Under the pieces are notes generated by a model. The model saw nothing but the letters and a program-made list of their open reading frames with translations, did not search any database and had not been told where the DNA came from. The position numbers were made by a program, and so were the translations under genes. Below, piece after piece: positions 8,003-16,440 of a stretch of 64,000 bases of DNA. Every line of letters begins with the position of its first letter. The stretch's first letter is position 1. The stretch is from SYFT01 sp964471115 (GTDB lineage Bacteria; Acidobacteriota; Vicinamibacteria; Vicinamibacterales; SCN-69-37): NCBI GenBank assembly GCA_964471115.1, contig CAYYFE010000020.1, positions 1 to 64,000 on the forward strand, written 5' to 3'.

Positions 8003-8507
8003 GTTGAAAAGGCAGGGTCGTTCGTTCGTCATTCTCGCACTCGTGATTGTCTCCGCCGGACCGGCGGTCGTGTCAGGCCAGCAGGGCGACGGCGTTCGCA
8101 CCGTGGCGCAGTTGTATCGCGACTACGCATGGGAAGCGGTCATGGAGGAACCGGGCGGGGCCGCGTTCGCCCTGGTCGCACAGCCACGCAACGTCCTGGC
8201 GAAGTATTTCGACGACGAACTGACGGCGCTGCTGCTCAAGGACCGGGAGTGCGCGCGCAGGACGAAGGGCATCTGCAACCTGGGGTTCTCGCCCCTCTGG
8301 GCATCCCAGGCTCCCGGCGCCAGCGCGTTGAAGGTGACCGGCACCAGCGATCCGGCCGTCGTCGCCGTCACCTTCCGTCATCCGGACGAAACGACGCCGA
8401 CGACCCTGCAGTACCGGGTGCGCCGGACCCCGGCCGGCTGGCGCATCCAGGACATCGTGTATGCCGAAATCGGCTCGCTGGTGAAGCTGCTGAAACAGAC
8501 ACCCTGA
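8001..8507 (+). CDS. Exported DUF3828-like protein
   Basis: The 168-residue product starts MLKRQGRSFVILALVIVSAG, a signal peptide with a likely cut near VVSGQ. The mature part (TVAQLYRDYAWEAVME, then VLAKYFDDELTALLLKDREC) matches the pattern of DUF3828 and related periplasmic proteins that share the NTF2-like helix-sheet layout. Two cysteines flanking ARRTKGI may form a disulfide. A GGAG six bases before the ATG supports this start over an upstream in-frame ATG. It is divergent from the cyclophilin gene and shares its start region with it. Function unknown. Confidence 0.65.
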   Translation: MLKRQGRSFVILALVIVSAGPAVVSGQQGDGVRTVAQLYRDYAWEAVMEEPGGAAFALVAQPRNVLAKYFDDELTALLLKDRECARRTKGICNLGFSPLWASQAPGASALKVTGTSDPAVVAVTFRHPDETTPTTLQYRVRRTPAGWRIQDIVYAEIGSLVKLLKQTP

Positions 8508-8509
8508 CG

Positions 8510-8797
8510 TCAGTCGTCGTCTTCGGGAATCGGCCGCCACAGGACGAGCACCTTGCCGACCTGCTGCACGTCCGCGGCGCCCGTCGCCGCGCACAAGGCC
8601 TCGGCCATGGTTGCCCGCGCGTCGCGATCGGCGCCGGCGAGTTTGACCTTGATCAGGCCATGGGCCGTCAGTGCGCGGTCGACTTCCGCCACCAGGGCGT
8701 CGGTCACGCCGGCCTGCCCGACCTGGACGACGGGTTCGAGGGCATGCGCCCTGGCCTTCAGCTGGGCGCGCTCGCGGGCGGTCAACACGACGGACAT
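8510..8797 (-). CDS. yhbY: YhbY family RNA-binding protein (CRM domain)
   Basis: A 95-residue protein made almost entirely of one CRM domain. It starts LTARERAQLKARAHALEP and is followed by VVQVGQAGVTDALVAEVDRA and the HGLIKVKLAG strand that precedes the family's RNA-binding loop. E. coli YhbY binds 50S precursors, so a role in ribosome assembly is likely. A longer frame to 8842 exists. The ATG at 8797 fits both the family length and a TACAAT hexamer six bases upstream, giving a possible leaderless transcript. It converges on the gene ending at 8507 and is divergent from the sirtuin gene. Confidence 0.9.
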   Translation of the reverse strand: MSVVLTARERAQLKARAHALEPVVQVGQAGVTDALVAEVDRALTAHGLIKVKLAGADRDARATMAEALCAATGAADVQQVGKVLVLWRPIPEDDD

Positions 8798-8803
8798 GGC
8801 TGA

Positions 8804-8809
8804 ATTGTA
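8804..8809 (-). promoter_or_regulatory. -10-like TACAAT before yhbY
   Basis: TACAAT ends six bases before the ATG at 8797. No clear -35 hexamer is visible. Confidence 0.45.
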
Positions 8810-8846
8810 CCCGTGACCGTCGCACCGGCGCCGCAGCGCCATGCAC

Positions 8847-8852
8847 TACGAT
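8847..8852 (+). promoter_or_regulatory. -10-like TACGAT before the sirtuin gene
   Basis: TACGAT ends eight bases before the ATG at 8861 and faces the divergent yhbY hexamer. Confidence 0.4.
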
Positions 8853-8860
8853 GCGAATGG

Positions 8861-9673
8861 ATGGACACCCACGCCGACCGCCTGCAACGCTGGCTCGAGG
8901 GTCACGCGCGGGTGTGTGTCCTGACCGGCGCCGGGTGTAGTACGGCGTCAGGGATTCCCGACTACCGAGACGAACAGGGCCGCTGGAAACGACGGCCGCC
9001 GGTGATGAGCCTGGCCTTCCGCACCCGGCCCGAGGTGTATCGACGGTACTGGGCGAGGGCCTTTGCGGGGTGGCCCGGATTCTCGTCCGCGCAGCCGGGC
9101 CCGGCTCACCTCGCGCTGGCGGCGCTGGAACACGCGGGCGTGGTGCATGGACTGGTCACCCAGAACGTCGACGGCCTGCACCAGCGCGCGGGCAGCCGCG
9201 CGGTCATCGATCTGCACGGCCGGCTCGATCTCGTCGTGTGCCTCGGCTGCGGGGCCCGCGTCACTCGCCACGACCTGCACACCTCGCTCGCCGAGGCCAA
9301 TGCGGGCTGGGCCCCGGCCTTCGCCGCCGCGCCCGACGGCGACGCCGACATCGATCCGGCGTCGGTCGACGCGTTCGTGCCGCCGGCCTGCGCGCACTGC
9401 GGCGGCTGGATGAAACCCGACGTGGTCTTCTTCGGCGAAAACGTCCCGGCCCCGGTGTACGCGTCGGCGCGTGACGCGGTGGCCACCGCCGACGCGTTAC
9501 TGGTCGTCGGCTCGTCGCTGATGGTGTACTCCGGCTTCCGCTTCGTGCTCCAGGCGCGCGACGCCGGACGGCCCATCGCGATCGTCAATCGCGGATACAC
9601 CCGCGGTGACGCGCTCGCGACCCTGAAGATCGACGCCGACATCGGGCAGGTGCTGTCAGGACTGCGCGTATGA
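8861..9673 (+). CDS. cobB: Sirtuin, NAD-dependent protein deacylase
   Basis: This 270-residue protein carries the full sirtuin signature. The NAD-binding GAGCSTASGIPDYRD is near residues 24-38, TQNVDGLHQRAGS is near 100-112, and the catalytic His119 is in DLHGRLD. A zinc ribbon is formed by Cys127, Cys130, Cys177 and Cys180, and the C-terminal VVGSSLMVYSGFRF follows. It removes acyl groups from lysines using NAD, giving O-acyl-ADP-ribose and nicotinamide. In bacteria the usual targets are metabolic enzymes such as acetyl-CoA synthetase. It could start upstream at 8813, but the TACGAT eight bases before 8861 supports the shorter form. The next gene starts seven bases after its stop. Confidence 0.92.
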   Translation: MDTHADRLQRWLEGHARVCVLTGAGCSTASGIPDYRDEQGRWKRRPPVMSLAFRTRPEVYRRYWARAFAGWPGFSSAQPGPAHLALAALEHAGVVHGLVTQNVDGLHQRAGSRAVIDLHGRLDLVVCLGCGARVTRHDLHTSLAEANAGWAPAFAAAPDGDADIDPASVDAFVPPACAHCGGWMKPDVVFFGENVPAPVYASARDAVATADALLVVGSSLMVYSGFRFVLQARDAGRPIAIVNRGYTRGDALATLKIDADIGQVLSGLRV

Positions 9674-9674
9674 T
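9669..9674 (+). promoter_or_regulatory. -10-like TATGAT before the 51-aa ORF
   Basis: TATGAT overlaps the sirtuin stop codon and ends six bases before the GTG at 9681. This suggests a leaderless transcript for the small ORF and the two genes behind it. No clear -35 hexamer is visible. Confidence 0.4.
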
Positions 9675-9680
9675 TTCCGC

Positions 9681-9836
9681 GTGAACGCACTCACCCCTGC
9701 CATCGAACACACGCGCCCGGGCGCCGGCGGATTCGCCGACTCCTTCAACGGCGCGCTCGAAGACGCGCGCCTGACGGCGGCCCGCGGCCACCAGCGGCGC
9801 GACGCGGCCCTGTGGACGATTCAACGCGGCCTGTAA
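9681..9836 (+). CDS. 51-aa peptide, possible precursor or small partner protein
   Basis: This GTG-started frame encodes MNALTPAIEHTRPGAGGFAD followed by SFNGALEDARLTAARGHQRR and DAALWTIQRGL. Third positions are about 85 percent G or C, as in the neighbouring genes. Its TAA overlaps the ATG of the FkbM methyltransferase (TAATG), and that gene overlaps the asparagine-synthetase homologue, so all three are likely translated together. A -10-like hexamer sits six bases before the GTG. A short peptide ahead of an amide-forming asparagine-synthetase homologue suggests a modified-peptide precursor. However, no leader protease, RiPP recognition element or lasso B protein is present, so this is an inference. 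No homologue is recognised. Confidence 0.5.
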   Translation: MNALTPAIEHTRPGAGGFADSFNGALEDARLTAARGHQRRDAALWTIQRGL

Positions 9837-10726
9837 TGCTGTTTGCGCGCGTCCGGTCCGTCGTCTGGCACCCGTCCCAGGGGCTCTGGAACCGGCGGCT
9901 GATCGGCGCGCTGCGGCGCGTGCTGCGGTCGTCCTGGCTCGTGCGCACGGCGACCACGCTGGTGATCCACCTCGATACGGCCCTGCTCTGGACGCGGGTC
10001 GGCGCGCGTCGCGGCCGCCGGCTGGGGCCGGCATCCGTGTTCCACCTGCCGGCGCTGCCGGCCGGCATCCCCGTGTTGTACCTCGATCTCGGCACGCACA
10101 CAGACGCGCAGGAACTCCTGTTCGCGGCGCGTGCCGTTCTGCCGCGCTGGTGTCGCGCGTTCACGGCCGTCGGCTTCGAGGCGCATCCCGACTCCTGCGC
10201 ACGGGCCCGCGCGGCGATCGGCACGGCGGCCCACGTGCGCATGGTGCACGCCGCCGCCTGCCACGATGTCCCTGACGATGGGCACGTGCGTCTGTATGCC
10301 GCCGCCGGTGCAACCGAAGGCAAACGGGGGCGGAGCGACTCGCTGCATCGACCCGGTCCCACCAGCATCAGGGTCCCCGCAGTCCGCCTGTCCGACTGGC
10401 TGCGCGCCGAAGGCGCCGCCGGCGGGACGCACATCATCCTGCTGCGCATGAACATCGAAGGCGCCGAGCTCGACGTCCTTCGGGACCTCGACGACCACGG
10501 GCTGCCCGGGCACATCGACGGGTACTACGGGCTGTGGGATGACGCCGGCAAGATTGACGCGGCGGCCGACACCGCGTTGCGGGCGCTCACGGCGCGGCTC
10601 CGGATCGCCCCGGTGACATTCAACGGGCGGGACATGCGGTGGGCCGCGCGCCGGGCGGCGATCGCCTACGACCTGCGGACCGCCCTGCATGCGGGCGCCC
10701 GCCGGGTCACGAGGCGTGCCGCATGA
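9836..10726 (+). CDS. FkbM family SAM-dependent methyltransferase
   Basis: The 296-residue product has the FkbM layout: the SAM-site strand VLYLDLGTHTDAQ at about residues 80-92, a VGFEAHPDSCARARAAI motif II, and the family's hallmark LLRMNIEGAELDVLRDL (acidic residues near the acceptor). FkbM-type enzymes O-methylate hydroxyls of sugars, lipids or polyketides. The N-terminal 70 residues are basic and partly hydrophobic. ATG at 9836 was chosen because it overlaps the preceding TAA; a GTG at 9812 is possible. Translational coupling to the small ORF and to the downstream synthetase suggests one pathway. Confidence 0.8.
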   Translation: MLFARVRSVVWHPSQGLWNRRLIGALRRVLRSSWLVRTATTLVIHLDTALLWTRVGARRGRRLGPASVFHLPALPAGIPVLYLDLGTHTDAQELLFAARAVLPRWCRAFTAVGFEAHPDSCARARAAIGTAAHVRMVHAAACHDVPDDGHVRLYAAAGATEGKRGRSDSLHRPGPTSIRVPAVRLSDWLRAEGAAGGTHIILLRMNIEGAELDVLRDLDDHGLPGHIDGYYGLWDDAGKIDAAADTALRALTARLRIAPVTFNGRDMRWAARRAAIAYDLRTALHAGARRVTRRAA

Positions 10727-12549
10727 GCACGTTCTGCGCGCTCGCCCGGTTCGACGGCGGCCCGGTCGACCTGGCCGAGATCGACGTCATGCTCGACGCG
10801 CTCGATTACTGGCGCGCGGATCGGCGCGGCGTCTGGTGCGGCGCCCACGCGGCTCTCGGGCACCTGCTGCTGCAGACCCAGGCGGATCCGTCACTCGAAT
10901 CGCTCCCGGCCACCTCGCGCGGGGGCACGGTGACCCTCACCGGCGACCTCCGCCTCGACAATCGCGCGGCCCTGGCCGACGCCCTCGACATCGCGCCCCC
11001 GGCGCGGAGCCAGCTCTCCGACGGCGCGCTGGTCATTGCGGCCTACGAGAAGTGGGGCACACGATTCCCGACACACCTGCGCGGCGACTTTGCCCTGGCG
11101 CTGTGGGACGAGGCCCAGCAACACCTCGTCTGCGCCCGGGACCCGTTCGGCGTGCGCCCATTGTGTTACGCGCACCATGGCGCGGCCATCGCCGTCGCCA
11201 GCGAGATCAAGGGCGTGCTCCCGCTGCCCTTCGTCGACCGGCGCATCGACGAGGTGTGGGTCGCGGACCTGCTGCACCGCCTGTTCCTCGACGCCACGCG
11301 CACGCTGTTCAGGGGCATCCGTCAACTGGCGCCGGCCACCGTGCTGGTCGCCGATCACCGCGGCCTTCGCACCGAACGGTACTGGTCGCCTGACACCGTC
11401 CACGACACCTCCTACCCGCGGGAGGAGGACGCGATCGCGGCGTTTCGCGACCAGTTGTGGGTGGCCATCCGCAGTCGCCTCTCCACCTCCGGCAGCGTCG
11501 GCGCCGAGCTGAGCGGCGGTCTCGATTCCTCCGGCGTGGCGGCCATGGCTCAACGGGTGCTGGCCGAGCGCGGGCAGCCGCTGTACACGTTCTCTCAGGT
11601 GCGGCCGGACGTACTGCCCGACGCGCCTCTGCCGGAAGACGCCCGGGCGCAGATCGACGCGGTGTGCGCGTTCGCCGGCATCCGGCACAACTGCCGCCTC
11701 ACCGGGGCGGACGGCAGCCTGACGGATCCGCTGGACGACGTCGGCCGCTTCTTCGACCAACCGCCGCCGAACGTGATCAGCCTGAACAACGACGACCTGT
11801 ACGACGCGGCGGCTGCCACCGGCGTGCGCGTGTTGTTGTCGGGGTTCGGGGGCAACCAGTGCGTGTCCTCGGCCTTGGCCGCCGGGTCGGGCGTGGGCCG
11901 TCTGCTCCGATGGCTGGCACCGGGCCGCCTCTGGGTGGACGCGCTGCTGCGCCGGGGGCCGGAATGGCAGAAGTTTGCGCTGCGCGCGTCGCGTGACGAC
12001 TTTGCTGCGCGCATGGGCATGTGGAAGCGCACGCTGCAGGCCAATCGCCAGCACGGCTGGGCGGTCTCGTCGCGCCAGGCGCTCGCTCAGGCGCTTGCGC
12101 GGCCGACGGTCGCGCTGCGATTTGAATCGGCGCACGTTTCGACCGCCGCGCGCCGCATGGAGTACCGGTACCCGCTTCTCGATCAGGATCTGATCGCCAC
12201 CTACCTGGCGTTGCCCGCGCACCTGCATGCCGTGCCCGACCGGCCGCGCTACGTCTTCCGGATGAGCCTGGCGGGAGTCGTGCCCGATGAGGTGCGGTGG
12301 GACCAGGGCCCCCGGGCGTCGGCGAGTCCCGGCAGCGCCTGGCGGAAACACCGGGACGCCGGGATCTTCAGCCGGCGCCTCGCCGCCCTGCCTGCGGATG
12401 ACCCTGTCTTCCAGTACGTCGACCGGGCGAAACTCGACGCCACATTGCCGGCACGCGGGGAAATCCCTCGCCACTGGCGCCGCGAAACGGAGATCCGCAC
12501 CGTCCTGTTGCTGTCGCGGGTCCTGCGGGACGCCGCCCGGCTCCCCTGA
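10723..12549 (+). CDS. Asparagine-synthetase-like amide/isopeptide-forming ligase
   Basis: This 608-residue protein has the two asparagine synthetase B domains. The N-terminal Ntn-type region (RGDFALALWDEAQQHLVCAR and DPFGVRPLCYA near residues 125-150) is followed by the ATP pyrophosphatase domain with SGGLDSSG at residues 264-271. It begins MSTFCALARF and so lacks the cysteine at position 2 that serves as glutaminase nucleophile. It therefore probably does not use glutamine nitrogen. The same loss is known in lasso-peptide cyclases and beta-lactam synthetases, which adenylate a carboxylate and form an internal amide. The ATG overlaps the FkbM stop (ATGA). The substrate is unknown. Confidence 0.8.
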   Translation: MSTFCALARFDGGPVDLAEIDVMLDALDYWRADRRGVWCGAHAALGHLLLQTQADPSLESLPATSRGGTVTLTGDLRLDNRAALADALDIAPPARSQLSDGALVIAAYEKWGTRFPTHLRGDFALALWDEAQQHLVCARDPFGVRPLCYAHHGAAIAVASEIKGVLPLPFVDRRIDEVWVADLLHRLFLDATRTLFRGIRQLAPATVLVADHRGLRTERYWSPDTVHDTSYPREEDAIAAFRDQLWVAIRSRLSTSGSVGAELSGGLDSSGVAAMAQRVLAERGQPLYTFSQVRPDVLPDAPLPEDARAQIDAVCAFAGIRHNCRLTGADGSLTDPLDDVGRFFDQPPPNVISLNNDDLYDAAAATGVRVLLSGFGGNQCVSSALAAGSGVGRLLRWLAPGRLWVDALLRRGPEWQKFALRASRDDFAARMGMWKRTLQANRQHGWAVSSRQALAQALARPTVALRFESAHVSTAARRMEYRYPLLDQDLIATYLALPAHLHAVPDRPRYVFRMSLAGVVPDEVRWDQGPRASASPGSAWRKHRDAGIFSRRLAALPADDPVFQYVDRAKLDATLPARGEIPRHWRRETEIRTVLLLSRVLRDAARLP

Positions 12550-14037
12550 CTACGGGCGCCGCGGGGCGACGGTCTCGCGCCGGTCGTCGCGGCGTTCGTA
12601 GCGCTGCCAGGTCTGCTCCGTGAGACCGGACAACTCGTCCCCGAACGCCGTCATGCCTTCGGCATACCCCGGGTCCTCGAGTGCGGCGCGGGCATCCGCA
12701 TCGATCGGCGTTGCCGGGTGGCGCGCGATCATGGCGCGGAAGGTGGCGTGATGGTCCCGGATGGGACAGGGCGTCAGCCAGTTCCCTCCGCCGTCGTACA
12801 CCTGACCGGTCTCACGGTACCCGTAGCCGCGCTGCCACTCGCGGAACGCCCCGAACAGCGGCGAGGACCACACCTCATCAAGCGTCCCGCCGCGGGCGTA
12901 CACGTCGAGGATGTTCACCGGTGAATACGGCACGAAGACACACGGACAGACATCGCCGTTCCAGTTGATGTACATGTAGCCGCCGGCGCGCCCGCCCGCG
13001 ATACAGCCGTTGGTCACCGTGGCGCTGTTCCAGAAGTCCGCAATGAACAGCCGGCGGTCACGCACGAGCTGCCAGACCCGATCGTGCAGCGCCACCCGCT
13101 GCGCCGGCGTCATCATCAGGTCCAGGCTGGGCGCCCGCCCGATCGGCATGTAGTGGAAGACCCACGCATAAAGCACGCCCATGCGGTTCCAGAAGAGGTC
13201 GACCATCTCGTCCGAGAGAATCTCCTCGGCATTGTGCCGCGTCGCGGTCAGCGACAGGCCAAACAGGACCCGGGCCTGCCGCAGCCGGTCCATGGCGGCC
13301 AACACCTTGTCGAACACCCCCGCGCCTCGCCGGGCATCGGTCTTCTCGCGCAGGCCTTCCACCGAGAGGCTGGGGCTCAGGTTCCCCAGGGCACCGAGGC
13401 GCCTGGCCACGGTCTCGGTGATCAGCGTGCCGTTCGTATACGAGATGAAGAAGCAGTCCTGGTGCCGTTCGGCCAGATCGAGAATGCCCCGCCCGCTTTC
13501 GCGATAGGCAAACGGCTCCCCGCCCGAAATGACGAAGAACCGCGCGCCCCACTGCTCACGCGCGTCGTTGACGATGCGGTCGAGCGTCTCAAACGGCAGC
13601 CGCTCCGCCGTGGGCCCCGCATCGGCGTAACACCCCACACAGCGCAGGTTGCAGGTCTTGCCTGGGCTGAGCGTGAGGAAGGCCGGAGGACTGGCGCCGT
13701 GCCGTTCGCGGAACAGCTGCTTGGCGTGGTCGTCGCCCTTGCGGACGACCACGTCGTACAGCAGCCGGTCGAGCAGGCCGCGCAGGGACGCCTGCCCCAG
13801 CAGGCCCTCGGCCAGCGCGCGATCCGCCACGGTGAGCAACGCCAGCCCCATCGCCAGCTTGTCGTCACTGACCGCCGCGGGCTGCCGGGGGTCCGGGGTG
13901 GCCGCGCGGCGGCGCAGGCGGCGCTCGACGGCGGCCAGCACGGCGGGACGCAGGATCGGCGCATGGGTCAGCCCCATCGCGGTCAGCGCCACAGCCGTTG
14001 ACGTGGCCCTGTGCATGATGCCGGATGCGCGCGCCAT
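12550..14037 (-). CDS. Radical SAM protein
   Basis: A 495-residue radical SAM enzyme. The cluster-binding CNLRCVGC lies at Cys129, Cys133 and Cys136 within LSPGKTCNLRCVGCYADAGP, and the SAM-contacting FFVISGGEPF follows. The C-terminal half carries two further cysteines in NWNGDVCPCVFVP and a CPIRDHHA, which could hold an auxiliary cluster, but no classic SPASM spacing is seen. The first 110 residues are helical and precede the barrel. GGAGG lies eight bases before the ATG, which settles the start. It is the last gene of the minus-strand lipid-modifying operon, 14 bases after the flavoprotein gene, so it probably acts on the same lipid. Reaction unknown. Confidence 0.85.
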   Translation of the reverse strand: MARASGIMHRATSTAVALTAMGLTHAPILRPAVLAAVERRLRRRAATPDPRQPAAVSDDKLAMGLALLTVADRALAEGLLGQASLRGLLDRLLYDVVVRKGDDHAKQLFRERHGASPPAFLTLSPGKTCNLRCVGCYADAGPTAERLPFETLDRIVNDAREQWGARFFVISGGEPFAYRESGRGILDLAERHQDCFFISYTNGTLITETVARRLGALGNLSPSLSVEGLREKTDARRGAGVFDKVLAAMDRLRQARVLFGLSLTATRHNAEEILSDEMVDLFWNRMGVLYAWVFHYMPIGRAPSLDLMMTPAQRVALHDRVWQLVRDRRLFIADFWNSATVTNGCIAGGRAGGYMYINWNGDVCPCVFVPYSPVNILDVYARGGTLDEVWSSPLFGAFREWQRGYGYRETGQVYDGGGNWLTPCPIRDHHATFRAMIARHPATPIDADARAALEDPGYAEGMTAFGDELSGLTEQTWQRYERRDDRRETVAPRRP

Positions 14038-14051
14038 GCTGCCTCCTCTCC

Positions 14052-15143
14052 TCAGTGGACGTGGGCCCCCGACGTCCGCAGGAACCAGCGATCGAGGACG
14101 ACATGCCGCACGAACGCGGGCGAACGCAGCAGCAGCCGGCCGATCGGCACCGACAGGCCCGCGGCCGCACCGGCCCGGCGCACCACCGGGGGATGCGCGT
14201 CCCGGATGGCGGCGGCGTACGGTTCGAGGTCGTCGACCTCCAGTCGTCCACCGGCGGCGATCAGTGTCTCGGCGGCCAGGCGCCCGGACCGGACCGCGGG
14301 GCCGATCCCCTCGCCGCTCTCGGGGTACGCCAGGCCGGCGGCATCCCCCACCAGCAGCAGCCCCCGATCCACCAGCGGGCGCGGGCCCGCACCCGAAGCC
14401 AGGTACGCGTGGCCCCGCCACTGCGCGCGCGCGTCGCCCGCCGGAATGCCCTGACGCTCGAGGAACGCGATGAACTCCCGCACATGCCTGGCGAAATCAC
14501 GATGGTCACGACGGCCGATCCCGATGTTCAGGTAGTCGCCCTTGGGCACACACCAGCCGTACCCGTCCAGGTCACTGCAGAAATAAAGCGACGGCGGCAT
14601 CGGGTCCGTGGTGTGCGACGGGGCGCGAAACTCCGCTTCGCGCGCGACGACGGGCCGCGTGGTATCGGGTCCGCCGCGCAGGTGCCTGGCGACCGGGCAG
14701 AAATGTCCGCCGGCGCCGATGAGCACGGGCGCCTCGAAGCGTTCATTGACGACCCACGTCGAGGCCGTCCGCCGCACGGTCTCGACGGGGGTGTCCTCCT
14801 GCACGCGCGCGTCCGCGCGCCTGAGCAGGACGTGATCGAACTCACGCCGCAGCACGCCGTAACTCACGACGGACGGGTACCGCGCCTCGACGAGCGCGCG
14901 CCCCATCGCTCCCGCGCGGAACGTGGTGATGGGCTGCAGGGTCGCGCCCGTGGCCGCGTAGTCCTCCGGGGACAACTCGAGCGCGCGGAACACATCGGGG
15001 GTCACCCAGCCGGCGCACACCTTGTCACGCGGAAAACGCGCGCGATCGACGACCAGCACGTCCCAGCCGGCACGGCGCAGTTGTCGCGCGCACGTCGAAC
15101 CCGCAGGCCCGCCGCCCACCACCAGCGCGTCGGCGCGAATCAT
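14052..15143 (-). CDS. Geranylgeranyl-reductase-family flavoprotein
   Basis: This 363-residue FAD enzyme starts MIRADALVVGGGPAGSTCAR, an N-terminal Rossmann motif. It continues with VDRARFPRDKVCAGWVTPD, whose K-x-C-x-G pattern is diagnostic of geranylgeranyl-reductase-like proteins. The second FAD motif GLLLVGDAAGLAYPESGEGI comes near residue 265. Members saturate isolated carbon-carbon double bonds of isoprenoid or fatty lipids. The ATG overlaps the stop of the cyclopropane-synthase gene (ATGA), so both are translated together. A frame extending to 15359 is an overlap artefact. With its neighbour it could reduce a methylene or double bond in a membrane lipid. Confidence 0.85.
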   Translation of the reverse strand: MIRADALVVGGGPAGSTCARQLRRAGWDVLVVDRARFPRDKVCAGWVTPDVFRALELSPEDYAATGATLQPITTFRAGAMGRALVEARYPSVVSYGVLRREFDHVLLRRADARVQEDTPVETVRRTASTWVVNERFEAPVLIGAGGHFCPVARHLRGGPDTTRPVVAREAEFRAPSHTTDPMPPSLYFCSDLDGYGWCVPKGDYLNIGIGRRDHRDFARHVREFIAFLERQGIPAGDARAQWRGHAYLASGAGPRPLVDRGLLLVGDAAGLAYPESGEGIGPAVRSGRLAAETLIAAGGRLEVDDLEPYAAAIRDAHPPVVRRAGAAAGLSVPIGRLLLRSPAFVRHVVLDRWFLRTSGAHVH

Positions 15144-16402
15144 CGCCCGGCCTCCGGCGCGGATTCTGGGGGACGCGGCCGCGTCCACCAGGGGGGAGCG
15201 CCGTCGCGGGGCGCGAACACCACTTGAAACAACTGCATCCAGCCGGCCGCAAACGCGGCCTGCGAGCCGGCCAGGTACAGCTCCCACGCGCGCGCGAACG
15301 TCTCGCCGTACCGCGACGAGACCTCGCCGCGGCCGGCGGCAAACCGCTCGGCCCAGCACGCGAGGGTGCGCGCGTAGTGCAGGCGGAGGTTCTCGACGTC
15401 GACCACCGACATCCCGGCCGGCTGCAACACGCCGTCGGTGACCTGCGCCAGCGTCGGCGGATACGCTCCCGGAAAAATGCGCCGGCGCGTCCAGCTGTTG
15501 AGCGGACGCGGAGCGTCGCGCCCGATGAAGTGCAGCAGGCCGCGCCCGCCGTCGGGGCGCACCACGCGCGCCAGCACGGCGGCCAGTGAATGGAAGTGAT
15601 GCAGGCCCACGTGTTCGAGCATGCCGACCGACACGAAGGCATCACATCGTCCGCTCACGTTGCGGTAGTCGTCCTCGATGAAGGTGACCCGCCCGGTCAG
15701 GCCGTCCCGCGCGGCGCGTTCGCGCGCGAACGCGATCTGCTCACGTGAGATGTTGAAGGCCTGCACCGACACACCGTAGCGGCGCGCCATGTACAGCGCC
15801 AGGCCACCCCAGCCGCACCCGGCTTCGATCACCGCGTCCCCGGGCCGCAGCTGCAGCTTGCGGCAGACGAGCTCGAACTTGGCGGTCTGTGCCGCGTCGA
15901 GCGGCATGTCGGGCGACGCAAAATACGCGCACGTGTACACCAGCTCCGGATCGAGCCACAACGCGTAGAAGTCGTTGCCGAGGTCGTAGTGGACGTGGAC
16001 GTTGTGCTGCGCGCTGGTGAGTGAGTTGGGCCGCGCCGCCGCGGCGAGCAGCCGATGCCGCCACGTCGACACCGGCGCCGGAAGACGGGACAAGGCCTCG
16101 ACGACCGGCTCGAGGCCGCCCCGAATCTGGAGGCGGCCGTCCATGTAGGCTTCGCCGAACATCAGCTCGGGATTGACGATGAGGCCCACCAGCGTGCGCC
16201 GATCGCGAATCACGAGATCGCCGACCGGATCGCGGCCCGGGAAGGGCGAACTGCCGTCCCAGAGTTCCACGCGGACATTCGCGGCCCGGATCGCCTGCTG
16301 CACACGCGCCGCCAGCCAGCGGTCCCACGCGGAGACTCGAGACCCCACCTGCCCGGTGCGAGCCCGGTAGGGTGAACCCGTGAGCCAGGTCCGTTGCAGC
16401 AC
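15140..16402 (-). CDS. cfa: Cyclopropane-fatty-acyl-phospholipid synthase family protein
   Basis: A 420-residue SAM-dependent enzyme. An N-terminal domain (GEAYMDGRLQIRGGLEPVVE) precedes the catalytic part. There HVHYDLGNDFYALWLD marks the family, DAVIEAGCGWGGLALYMARR is the SAM site and SVGMLEHVGLHHFH surrounds the bicarbonate and active-site region. Such enzymes transfer a methyl from SAM to a cis double bond of a phospholipid acyl chain, giving a cyclopropane or, in relatives, a methylene branch. The GTG at 16402 gives the longest protein; a GTG at 16348 (MGSRVSAWDRWL) is equally plausible. It overlaps the downstream flavoprotein by four bases and follows the ferredoxin-reductase-like gene. 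Confidence 0.88.
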   Translation of the reverse strand: MLQRTWLTGSPYRARTGQVGSRVSAWDRWLAARVQQAIRAANVRVELWDGSSPFPGRDPVGDLVIRDRRTLVGLIVNPELMFGEAYMDGRLQIRGGLEPVVEALSRLPAPVSTWRHRLLAAAARPNSLTSAQHNVHVHYDLGNDFYALWLDPELVYTCAYFASPDMPLDAAQTAKFELVCRKLQLRPGDAVIEAGCGWGGLALYMARRYGVSVQAFNISREQIAFARERAARDGLTGRVTFIEDDYRNVSGRCDAFVSVGMLEHVGLHHFHSLAAVLARVVRPDGGRGLLHFIGRDAPRPLNSWTRRRIFPGAYPPTLAQVTDGVLQPAGMSVVDVENLRLHYARTLACWAERFAAGRGEVSSRYGETFARAWELYLAGSQAAFAAGWMQLFQVVFAPRDGAPPWWTRPRPPESAPEAGR

Positions 16403-16440
16403 TAGCTCGAGCGATGCAAGGCCCGTGCCGCAGCCCCGGT

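Noticed and set aside
14038..14421. An N-terminal extension of the radical SAM protein to 623 residues.
   Set aside because: It overlaps the geranylgeranyl-reductase gene on the same strand, and a GGAGG ribosome-binding site supports the ATG at 14037.
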